From CAVPRW01 sp046727435 [NCBI: bacterium] (lineage in GTDB: Bacteria; Tectomicrobia; Entotheonellia; J063): a stretch of DNA of 9,845 nucleotides. Location of the stretch: positions 1 through 9,845 of the forward strand of contig JBKPCR010000542.1 of assembly GCA_046727435.1 (NCBI GenBank), given 5' to 3'. Positions 1 to 5,753 of this stretch are shown here, one piece after another. Positions within the stretch are counted from its first letter, which is position 1. Each line of letters opens with the position of its first letter. The translations under genes were made by a program, and so were the position numbers. The notes under the pieces are model-generated. The model worked only from the letters and a program-made list of their open reading frames with translations. It was not told the DNA's origin and searched no databases.

Positions 1-261
1 GCCTCCGGCCCCGGTCACACTCGTGACGTGCGTGAGCGTGCGCTCGATGGCATTCACGCGGTACCACAGATTCACGCGTTCCCACCAGCTGCGGTCCGGG
101 TCTTCGCCCAGCGCCTGCGCGGCGAGGCCCCAGGGTTGCAGAAGCGTGACCAGCATGAGCACCAGCACACTCCCCGCGAGCTGCCGCCACAGCCGCAGCC
201 GCCACTGCACGGTGCGGACCTCGTCTTCCAGAGCTTCAAGGCGTTGGAGCAGGTTATCCAT
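1..261 (-). CDS. Membrane-anchored or secreted hypothetical protein, 3' end cut by window edge
   Basis: The ATG lies at 261-259, seven bases after a perfect AGGAGG, and the frame stays open for 87 codons to the window edge, so the C-terminus is missing. Residues 1-25 form a charged amphipathic helix with heptad-like leucines (LLQRLEALEDEV). Residues about 28-48 are hydrophobic and end in AAQA, which could be a signal-peptidase site or an uncleaved anchor. After it comes a soluble part with a second short helical stretch (VNAIERTLTHV). A cytoplasmic coiled coil, one membrane segment and then an exported part is the natural reading. Short helix-TM-helix starts like this precede repetitive surface domains in some Tectomicrobia-like proteins; that resemblance is from memory and the deciding part is outside the window. 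It has its own promoter (325-353), so it is separate from the signalling operon. Function unknown. Confidence 0.75.
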   Translation of the reverse strand, partial: MDNLLQRLEALEDEVRTVQWRLRLWRQLAGSVLVLMLVTLLQPWGLAAQALGEDPDRSWWERVNLWYRVNAIERTLTHVTSVTGAGG

Positions 262-268
262 GGAGAGT

Positions 269-274
269 CCTCCT
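269..274 (-). promoter_or_regulatory. Strong ribosome binding site for the gene at 261
   Basis: The minus strand reads AGGAGG, a full match to the anti-Shine-Dalgarno core, with a 7-base spacer to the ATG at 261. It fixes the start of the partial gene at the left edge; no reading frame on the other strand here has comparable support. Confidence 0.8.
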
Positions 275-324
275 AGGTGGCGTGAATGGGGCAAGGGGGC
301 GAGACTCGACTGGGGGGTGGCGTA

Positions 325-353
325 AGTGTAGCAGGGTGCCATGCGGGGTGCAA
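325..353 (-). promoter_or_regulatory. Sigma70-like promoter for the gene at 261
   Basis: On the minus strand TTGCAC (353-348) is followed after exactly 17 bases by TACACT (330-325), each matching four of six consensus positions of the -35 and -10 boxes. Transcription would start near 318, giving a leader of about 57 bases before the ATG at 261. It lies just outside the IS110 remnant. The stretch between it and the gene (275-324) shows no other structure I can support. Predicted by eye; the organism's sigma consensus is unknown. Confidence 0.5.
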
Positions 354-368
354 TCGGTGTGCGCTTCC

Positions 369-387
369 GCCGGCTCAACGAGCCGGC
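369..387. repeat. Perfect hairpin at the 3' end of the IS110 remnant
   Basis: GCCGGCTC and GAGCCGGC pair perfectly as an 8-bp GC-rich stem around a 3-base loop. The minus-strand reading frame of the IS110 remnant ends inside it (TGA at 377-375). On the plus strand it is followed by TT and a run of C, on the minus strand by GGAAGCG, so it lacks the U tract of a normal intrinsic terminator on either strand. It could be a subterminal structure of the old element, or a weak transcription barrier between the scrapyard and the promoter at 353. Confidence 0.45.
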
Positions 388-653
388 TTCCCCCCCCACG
401 GGCGTAAAGAATGTGCGATCTTCGTCACTTCTGATACTCCATTGAAAATCAATCGCCAGGCAGTCTGTCCCGGTTCGAGATGGACGCGGTACCCTAAACG
501 CTGCATCGGTCGAGTCAAACGATCCACGAAATGGTCGCGCCGTTGTTTGTCAAGATAGCTGGGTCCCAGTTCGCAATAAGGTTCATGACGGGAGAGCATG
601 TGAAACGCAATGAGGACGAAGGCATGGGCGACGGCCATGTTCGGCCGTTTTCT
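375..653 (-). pseudogene. IS110-family transposase, C-terminal remnant
   Basis: The frame encodes RKRPN followed by AVAHAFVLIAFHML, RHEPY, ELGPSYLD and a helical end MQRLGYRVHLEPG. This order (conserved AVAH helix, a hydrophobic helix, P-Y-x-E-L-G-x-x-Y-x-D, then LGYxVxLEP) is the C-terminal end of IS110-family DEDD transposases, as I know the family. The normal protein is 300-400 residues; only about the last 70 plus a short tail (to the stop at 377-375) remain, so the DEDD RuvC-like catalytic domain and the serine-containing domain start are gone. An ATG at 638 exists but no sensible ribosome binding site or N-terminus goes with it. At 654-656 an in-frame TAG closes the frame and the sequence switches directly to a WD40-protein fragment. 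The element cannot transpose by itself. Confidence 0.75.
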
Positions 654-655
654 CT

Positions 656-901
656 ACGCTCATAGGGGAGATCGGTGCCCACAAATCGGTGCCATTCGTC
701 CCACGTCAGATTCCGCCAGACCTGCTCGCACACCATCTCTGTAAGGGTCTCCGTGCGCGCGATCCAGATCCGAATCGTCATGCCTTCACTCCCCGAGGCT
801 AGTCGCTGCCCGTCCGGGCTCAAGGCCACCGACCAGACCTCATCCTCACGGCCGCACAGGGGATGGCTGAAATACGGGCGCTCAGCACGGTCGGTAACGC
901 G
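656..901 (-). pseudogene. WD40-repeat protein, C-terminal remnant
   Basis: Translating from just after a stop at 904-902 gives part of a WD40 blade (PLCGREDEVWSVALSPDGQ, then RLASGSEGMTIRIW) followed by VWRNLTWDEWHRFVGTDLPYER. The second part is the short conserved tail (RNLT-x-x-E/DW-x-x-x-G-x-x-x-PYER) found after the last blade in many bacterial WD40 proteins, often fused to kinase, NACHT or caspase-like modules; there it normally continues T-C-P-N-L. Here homology stops after PYER at about 656 and the frame runs on through transposase DNA to a stop at 515. The GTG at 829 is the first possible start but lies inside a blade. Everything upstream, which would be many blades and any effector domain, is missing. 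WD40 blades normally mediate protein contacts; this copy is not expected to make a functional protein. Confidence 0.75.
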
Positions 902-943
902 TCATCGACCTGATTCCGCAGGTGGCCCTGACTCCGCTGATTG

Positions 944-1255
944 CTGCACCAAGATATCGAAGACGTTCCCATCTTGATCGACGACCCGCCTGAGGTCAGA
1001 GCGCATGCCGTTGATCGTCAAAAATGCCTCATCGAGGTGCCGCGTGTCGCCGGGTTGGGGGCGCCGGCGCCGGAGTTGATTGGCATACGGTTGGCCGAAT
1101 TTCCGGCATTATTTGCGCATCGCCCCATACATCGCGACAATTCCGCGTGCGAACAGCAGCTCTTCGCCATTACGATAGCTGAGGCAGAAGCGAACGTAGA
1201 GCCAGCCGCCGTGGCCGACGATTTCAGCGGAAAAGCGGTGGTGTTTGTAGCACAT
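944..1255 (-). pseudogene. IS6-family transposase, N-terminal remnant with internal stop
   Basis: From the ATG at 1255 the frame reads MCYKHHRFSAEIV, GGWLYVRFCLSYRNGEELL, RGIVAMYGAMRK, stop, CRKFGQPYANQLRRRRP, GDTRHLDEAFLTING and VVDQDGNVFDILVQ. This is the start of an IS6/IS26-type DDE transposase: the helix-turn-helix region, the RW-like linker, then the first catalytic aspartate in HLDE and the second in VDQDG. A TAA at 1111-1109 sits where the family has a tryptophan (RQWC), and homology ends at LVQ near 944, followed by unrelated residues and a TGA at 904-902. The family protein is about 230 residues, so roughly half is missing, including the catalytic glutamate. Nonsense mutation plus truncation make it dead. 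No transposase end repeat can be defined with confidence, though GGCATTGTCA at 1378-1369 could be a decayed left end. Confidence 0.8.
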
Positions 1256-1360
1256 CGAGGGCATACCTTCCTACCTTTTCTGTTTGCCGACATGATTGGC
1301 ACCGAGGATTCAGCACTGGCGGAGATTATGCCACACTGGGCAAGGATTGGTGGGATGGTT

Positions 1361-1385
1361 GAATAAGGTGACAATGCCCTTATTC
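1361..1385 (-). terminator. Hairpin after the cyclase gene, possible weak terminator
   Basis: GAATAAGG and CCTTATTC form a perfect 8-bp stem around a 9-base loop, starting 28 bases after the stop of the last operon gene (1415-1413). The stem is AT-rich and the minus strand continues AACCATCC, so it lacks a U tract and is not a textbook intrinsic terminator. Its position fits the end of the operon transcript. The alternative is that it is part of the decayed left end of the IS6 element, since GGCATTGTCA occupies the loop and one stem flank. The rest of 1256-1412 has no gene I can support. Confidence 0.35.
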
Positions 1386-1412
1386 TTGTTCGGCTCCTCG
1401 ATGACATGATAT

Positions 1413-2681
1413 TCATAACCGCCTCATGGTGTCCAAAAACGTCCAGGCAGCCTCGGGAATCGACGTAAAACGGACCATCACCCCGCACGCGTCTTCGGGC
1501 AGTGTTTCGACCACCTTGGCAAACAGATCCACCGGCACCACCTCGCCGGAGGGGCGCAGGAGGTGCAGCTTGAGATTACTGAAGGCCGCCATCGGCTGGT
1601 CTACGTGCAGCTCCGCCGTCTTAGTGCCGAGCTTGACCAGACGCCCGCCATACATCGTGCTGCCGGCAAATTTCCCCTCCAGGACGGTATAGCGCAGGTC
1701 GAGCGCCTGGGGCAAGGCGACCAGCATCTCCATCGGCGTTGGCAGGCACAGGGAATGGGCACCCTCAATCGCACTGACGGCATAGAGAGTAATGGGTGCT
1801 GCTACCCCTTGGGGGGCCACGGTCAGCTGGTGGGACACCGTCAGAAGAGCAGCCGTTTCCGCATAGGTGGTAGGGGAAATGAGGATCTGCCCGCCCGTGG
1901 TGTACGACTCAATACGCCCGGTGAGGTTCACTGCGCTGCCGACCACGCCATACTTGGTGCGTTGCTGGGAGCCAATATTGCCCACCACCACCTCCCCGGT
2001 GTGGATGCCAATGCCCATTTCAATGTCTGGCAGCCCGGCCCGGCGATTGGGCGCGTTGCTCTCGTCCATGCGCAACTGCATGGCAAGGGCGCAGGCGACG
2101 GCCCGTTCGGCATCGTCGTCGCGGCTGAGGGGGGCCCCAAACAGCACCAGCAGGCCATCGCCCAGAATCTCGATGATCGTGCCCCGGTAGGCGAGAATGA
2201 CGTCCACCATCGCCTCCAGATAGCGATTGAGAAAGCGCATGACCTCCTGCGCTTCGAGGCACTCGGCGAGGGTCGTAAAGCCCCGCAAATCCGACATCAA
2301 AATGGTCACCTTGCGCTTGGCCCCGCCGAGCTCTAGGCCCTCGGGGGCGTCGAGCAGTTGCGTCACCACCTCTTCCGAGACATAGCGGCCGAACGTCTCG
2401 CGGATAAATTGACTCCGCCGGGCGAGGGCTTCCCCCTGCTTCTGCAGGTCGGCTTCGATGGCGTCGCCGTGGTCTGTGGTCAGCTTCAGTACGGTTTCCA
2501 GATCATCGCACTCATGCTGCAGGGCTTCCGAGAGGTCATCGGCATGGTCGGTGGCCATCTCTAACATGACTTCCAAGTCATGTTTTTCCTGCTCCAGGGC
2601 GGCGACGCGCTGACGCAGGGCCTGCACTTCTGCCAACAAGGCTTTGCGGGACGGTCCTCTGGGCGGCTGTGTGGCAGACAT
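1413..2681 (-). CDS. Class III nucleotide cyclase with N-terminal coiled coil and C-terminal PilZ-like domain
   Basis: This protein of 422 residues should make a cyclic nucleotide from ATP or GTP in the cytoplasm. Residues about 12-95 are a charged coiled coil with a duplicated 21-residue unit (35-55 and 60-80). The cyclase domain spans about 120-300: metal aspartates D131 (MSDLRGFT) and D175 (LGDGLLVLFG), the HTGEVVVG loop, and transition-state N252 and R256 (VNLTGRIE). The base-selecting positions are unusual, E171 and G245 instead of Lys with Asp or Thr, so the substrate is uncertain. Residues about 327-422 look like a PilZ-type beta barrel (GGRLVKLG, VMVRFTSI) but the D/N-x-S-x-x-G motif for c-di-GMP is not seen. 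I chose the ATG at 2681, which shares its A with the TGA of the STAS gene (TGATG), over a GTG at 2684; GGAG lies eight bases upstream. The overlap implies coupled translation, making this the likely output of the partner-switching module. No membrane segment. Confidence 0.9.
   Translation of the reverse strand: MSATQPPRGPSRKALLAEVQALRQRVAALEQEKHDLEVMLEMATDHADDLSEALQHECDDLETVLKLTTDHGDAIEADLQKQGEALARRSQFIRETFGRYVSEEVVTQLLDAPEGLELGGAKRKVTILMSDLRGFTTLAECLEAQEVMRFLNRYLEAMVDVILAYRGTIIEILGDGLLVLFGAPLSRDDDAERAVACALAMQLRMDESNAPNRRAGLPDIEMGIGIHTGEVVVGNIGSQQRTKYGVVGSAVNLTGRIESYTTGGQILISPTTYAETAALLTVSHQLTVAPQGVAAPITLYAVSAIEGAHSLCLPTPMEMLVALPQALDLRYTVLEGKFAGSTMYGGRLVKLGTKTAELHVDQPMAAFSNLKLHLLRPSGEVVPVDLFAKVVETLPEDACGVMVRFTSIPEAAWTFLDTMRRL
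2442..2579 (-). repeat. Duplicated 21-residue coiled-coil unit in the cyclase
   Basis: Residues 35-55 (DLEVMLEMATDHADDLSEAL plus Q) and 60-80 (DLETVLKLTTDHGDAIEADL plus Q) share the pattern DLE-x-x-L-x-x-x-T-D-H-x-D-x-x-x-x-x-L-Q. They are separated by HECD. The similarity is stronger in protein than in DNA, so it is an old, selected repeat, probably forming a parallel dimerisation stalk ahead of the cyclase domain. The regular T-D-H-x-D signature suggests a specific contact surface instead of a generic coiled coil. Confidence 0.7.
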
Positions 2682-3025
2682 CACTCAATCTCCAGTTGCA
2701 ACCCGGGCAACAGGCGTTGGAAATTCTTCAAGGACTTCTCTTGCCAGGGCACGCGATGGCTGCCCTTCATCACGACCTGGGTGGCATTGTCCTGACGGAC
2801 GTGCAGGACAAATTTCGCCAGCGTATTGATCCCCGAGCTGTTGAGAAACTGGAGCATCCGCAGGTCCAGCGTCAGCGTCGCGGGTTTGGCATCGGCGGCG
2901 GCAGTGAGCACCTGCAAGATCGGGGCATATTCCTCCGTGCCCCGGAGCCGAAACGAACCCTGGCAGATCACCGTCGCCGTGGCAGCGTCGTAGCGCACCT
3001 GATAGTCCTCGTGGATGATGTCCAT
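2681..3025 (-). CDS. STAS-domain anti-anti-sigma-like protein, slr1659 type
   Basis: This 114-residue cytoplasmic protein is a single STAS domain. The hallmark is LDLRMLQFLNSSGINTLAKF at 53-72, where SpoIIAA-type proteins have a D-S-S-G; S63 aligns with the serine phosphorylated in SpoIIAA, while the preceding Asp is Asn here (N62). The start (MDIIHEDYQVRYD), the EEYAPI helix and the end (VPWQEKSLKNFQRLLPGLQLE) match the slr1659-type regulators known from cyanobacteria and other bacteria, which sit next to an slr1658-type protein and a SpoIIE phosphatase as here. By family logic it would be phosphorylated by a HATPase partner, dephosphorylated by the PP2C protein, and bind its partner according to that state. 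The ATG at 3025 has AAAGGAA seven bases upstream. It starts 47 bases after the HATPase gene and ends overlapping the cyclase start by one base. Its true partner is inferred. Confidence 0.88.
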   Translation of the reverse strand: MDIIHEDYQVRYDAATATVICQGSFRLRGTEEYAPILQVLTAAADAKPATLTLDLRMLQFLNSSGINTLAKFVLHVRQDNATQVVMKGSHRVPWQEKSLKNFQRLLPGLQLEIE

Positions 3026-3072
3026 AGCAGCGTTCCTTTTCCCAGCTCGCGTATGCCTCTGACGCGCCCCCC

Positions 3073-3624
3073 TCAGATGGACAGGCGTACCATCGTGGTC
3101 ACCGTGACCACGTCAGGATCCTGCAGAGACGGGGCGAATTTCCAGGCCAAGGCCGCGCCATAATCATGCAGCATCGTCAGGTAGCCCAAGCCATCCGCCT
3201 GCGCGAGTTGCGCCATGTAGCGGGTGTCAATATCCTCGGTCAACAGCCGTTCAATGGTCTGCTGAAATGCCGGAACGGCGTGCGGATCGACGCTGTTGGT
3301 CACATAGAAGCTGACGGCATCGGACTCGAGATACATGGCAATACTGATCGGGTGTTGCGACAGGGTATAACTGAACTTCATGGCATTTTCCAGCAGCTCA
3401 TTGGCCACGTAACTGACCGCACTCTTGAGATCCGCCTGGCGCTCGGCCCCAGCACGGTCGTCGCCGGGAAAGAACGTGCTGAGGTAATCGGCGAGAAAAT
3501 CGGCGGACAGGCCATTATTGCGCCACCGCTGCTGAATAGGGATGGAGGTCGGAGAAAAGCCGATCTCCAGATACTCGCCGTGATCGTCTTTCCGTTCAAT
3601 GAAATCGCCAAATATCCGTGTCAT
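3073..3624 (-). CDS. GHKL/HATPase-like regulator, slr1658 type (anti-sigma-kinase-like)
   Basis: This 183-residue soluble protein has an N-terminal signature IFGDFIE, then GFSPTSIPIQQRWRNNGLSAD and FLADYLSTFFPGDD, which matches slr1658-type regulators. A clear GHKL N-box follows at 75-84 (NELLENAMKF, N80). The usual G1 box D-x-G-x-G is not visible: the corresponding strand reads FYVTNSVDP (106-114), and only a short glycine motif GLGYLTM (145-151) remains, so ATP binding or kinase activity is uncertain. In the classical scheme such a protein phosphorylates the STAS partner and binds either it or the output protein. I start at the ATG at 3624 because related proteins begin with M-x-x-IFGDFIE; a GTG at 3651 would add nine residues, MGHRWRDNA. 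The ribosome binding site is weak (GGCGAG). It lies 51 bases after the phosphatase gene and 47 bases before the STAS gene. Confidence 0.87.
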   Translation of the reverse strand: MTRIFGDFIERKDDHGEYLEIGFSPTSIPIQQRWRNNGLSADFLADYLSTFFPGDDRAGAERQADLKSAVSYVANELLENAMKFSYTLSQHPISIAMYLESDAVSFYVTNSVDPHAVPAFQQTIERLLTEDIDTRYMAQLAQADGLGYLTMLHDYGAALAWKFAPSLQDPDVVTVTTMVRLSI

Positions 3625-3675
3625 AGCATTATCTCGCCATCGATGGCCCACAGGTTACGCTCACAAGTCTTGCTC

Positions 3676-5673
3676 TCACCGTTGCTTCATGATCAGCAAG
3701 GTGATGTCATCATACACGATATGCTGATCGATGTGGTGTCGCACGTCGTCGATGATCGCCTCCCGAATGTCCCTTGCCGAGCCCTGGCAGTGGCGCCGCA
3801 TCTGCTCGCACAGGCGCTCAAGCCCATACAGCTCGCGCGCGGCGTTTTCGGCTTCGGTTACGCCATCGGTGTAGAGGGCCACCACATCCCCCGAGTCCAG
3901 ACGAACTTCCGCTTGCGCGATGAAGGGGGTGATGTCCGGCTCGAGTCCGATCGGAAATCCCAGATCGATCGTATCGATGCGCTCCACCCGCCCATCGGCG
4001 CGTACCACCACCAGTTCCTCATGCTGACCGCTGATGCGCAACCAGCCATCCTCATAGTCGAGCAAGACCAGGGTCAGGTTCTTGTCGGATTGCATACGCC
4101 GGACATTTTCATAAATCGTGCGATTCAGGGTGGTGAAAAACCGCACGGGGTCGGTTTCTCGGTGGGTTAACAGGGTGCGCACCGACGTTTGCACCATAAT
4201 CATCAACACGCCGCTCTCTAACCCATGGCCAGTCACGTCACCCATGGCGATCTTGACCAAGCCACCCTCCTGGAGCACGTCGTAATAGTCACCCCCGACT
4301 TCGGTGGCCGGTTGCATGAAGCTGGCGATCTCCAAGCCCTGAATGGTCTGGAATTCCGGCTCTTTTGGCAGAATCATTTCCTGCAAGCGCCGGGTAACGG
4401 CCAGTTCCGCCCCCATGCGCAGGTTCTCGGCTTCTAAGCGGCGATTCAGCTCGGTAATATCCTGATTGGCCTTGATCAGGGCCGCCGCGACATGATTGAA
4501 GGACCGTACCACCTGCCCAAGCTCATCCGTGTTGTCCAGGACGATGAGTTGATCCAGTTGGCCGGTTGCCAGCTGCTGCGAGGCTCCCGCCAAGACCTGC
4601 ACCGTCCGCATCACGGCCAGATAAAAGCTGATAAACAGGTAGATCACCCCCACCAGCACCACGCAGACAAACCCCCAGACAAATCGCCATTTGCGGTCAA
4701 ACCCCTGGATGCGCCGGTGCAGGAGATCATCCAGCTCGGTCACCACCTGTTGCCAGAGGTCCATGCCGATCTGCAGTGTGCGGTTGGTGGAGGGCCCATC
4801 ATCCGGGGACACCATGGGCGAGTTGCCTTGGGCTATCTGGTCGATGTCAGCTATTTGCTGATGCAGGGTGTTGATAAATGCCTCGACCGCCCCCGATAAT
4901 CGGGGATACACATTGCGGGCGGGATTGTTCTCATAGGCAAACGTCATGCTGCGCGCCAGCTCTTGCAGCTGATCCTGCAACCGGCCAGAGAGGGTAATGA
5001 GCCGGGCCCGCACCTCGGTCTGCTCCGCTAGGGCGGCGGCACTCCCCTGTCGAGGCTGGGCGGGCATCATCTCCTTGCCCAGCAGGTGCAACTGGCTCTG
5101 GAGATCCTGTATTTTGGGGAGCGTGAGCAGGCTGACGCTCATGAGGTAATAGGTATCGAGGTCGGGATCCAAAATCAGGTTGGAGGTATTCCCGACATGC
5201 GCATAGAGCTCCCGCACCTTATTGAGAACTAGGTTGTATTGACTGATGTGCTGTTCCAGGGTCAGTTGGTCTTGCCTGGCTTGCAATTGCTGCCAGGAAG
5301 CCCTGAGGGACTGCAGGCGTTCCGTCGTGTGCAGCACCCTGCTCAGTTGTTGATCAACGCGAGCAACCTCCTTCAGGGACTGATTAACTCGGGCCTGTTG
5401 CTGCACCAGGTCCTGTGGCGTCATTTCCTCCACTGCTAGGCGATAGGAGGCCAGCCGACTCTGGGAAATGTCTTCCAGCACCTGCCTGAGGGGGCGCAAG
5501 TAGGTGGTGCCATATAATTCTTTTTGGGAAAACTCCCGTTGCAGGCTTAACTCGGTCAGCAGCAGATACATCACCAGGACGAGGGGGAGGATGAACAGCA
5601 GGCTGATCAGCAGAAACTTTTGCGGATATGTCAGGCGATTCATCAGGGCAATCGCCGGATCAAAGGGTTTCAT
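3676..5673 (-). CDS. Membrane-bound PP2C/SpoIIE-type phosphatase with HAMP domain
   Basis: This 665-residue protein is built as an RsbU/SpoIIE-like serine phosphatase driven by a membrane sensor. Residues 20-39 (FLLISLLFILPLVLVMYLLL) are TM1, 40-328 a mainly helical sensor region that should face the periplasm, 330-354 TM2, 355-410 a HAMP domain (DELGQVVRSFN), and 411-435 a short coiled coil (RRLEAENL). The PP2C domain runs about 440-665 with metal aspartates D462 (VGGDYYD), D479 (GDVTGHG), D603 (YTDGVTEAEN) and D656 (YDDITLL). It is expected to dephosphorylate the serine of the STAS protein two genes downstream. The ATG at 5673 follows GGAAGG by 11 bases and gives MKPFDPAIALMNRLTYPQKF, a start common to sensor proteins of this kind; the open frame extends 27 codons to a GTG at 5754, but that part lacks similarity to anything I recognise and abuts the upstream gene. 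An 80-base gap precedes it. Confidence 0.93.
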   Translation of the reverse strand: MKPFDPAIALMNRLTYPQKFLLISLLFILPLVLVMYLLLTELSLQREFSQKELYGTTYLRPLRQVLEDISQSRLASYRLAVEEMTPQDLVQQQARVNQSLKEVARVDQQLSRVLHTTERLQSLRASWQQLQARQDQLTLEQHISQYNLVLNKVRELYAHVGNTSNLILDPDLDTYYLMSVSLLTLPKIQDLQSQLHLLGKEMMPAQPRQGSAAALAEQTEVRARLITLSGRLQDQLQELARSMTFAYENNPARNVYPRLSGAVEAFINTLHQQIADIDQIAQGNSPMVSPDDGPSTNRTLQIGMDLWQQVVTELDDLLHRRIQGFDRKWRFVWGFVCVVLVGVIYLFISFYLAVMRTVQVLAGASQQLATGQLDQLIVLDNTDELGQVVRSFNHVAAALIKANQDITELNRRLEAENLRMGAELAVTRRLQEMILPKEPEFQTIQGLEIASFMQPATEVGGDYYDVLQEGGLVKIAMGDVTGHGLESGVLMIMVQTSVRTLLTHRETDPVRFFTTLNRTIYENVRRMQSDKNLTLVLLDYEDGWLRISGQHEELVVVRADGRVERIDTIDLGFPIGLEPDITPFIAQAEVRLDSGDVVALYTDGVTEAENAARELYGLERLCEQMRRHCQGSARDIREAIIDDVRHHIDQHIVYDDITLLIMKQR

Positions 5674-5753
5674 AGGCAAGTGTGCCTTCCGTTCAGACCA
5701 CACCACGATGCCTGGGTGCTCCTTCGACGTCATCCACAGCAGGCCACACCTCA

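Noticed and set aside
369-387. Intrinsic terminator
   Set aside because: The stem is good but there is no U tract on either strand, so it is listed only as a hairpin.
941-1366. Plus-strand open frame of 141 codons and a minus-strand frame at 1018-1488
   Set aside because: Both are out-of-frame readings of the IS6 transposase remnant, whose own frame gives clear family motifs.
1563-2336. Plus-strand open frame of 257 codons
   Set aside because: Antisense shadow of the cyclase domain; no recognisable motif and no start context.
3625-3651. Nine-residue extension of the HATPase gene from a GTG
   Set aside because: Related proteins start at the IFGDFIE signature and the extension has no better ribosome binding site.
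3166-4170. Long open frame on the plus strand (334 codons)
   Set aside because: It lies antisense to the HATPase and phosphatase genes, whose families are unmistakable; the open frame is a by-product of GC-rich codon use.
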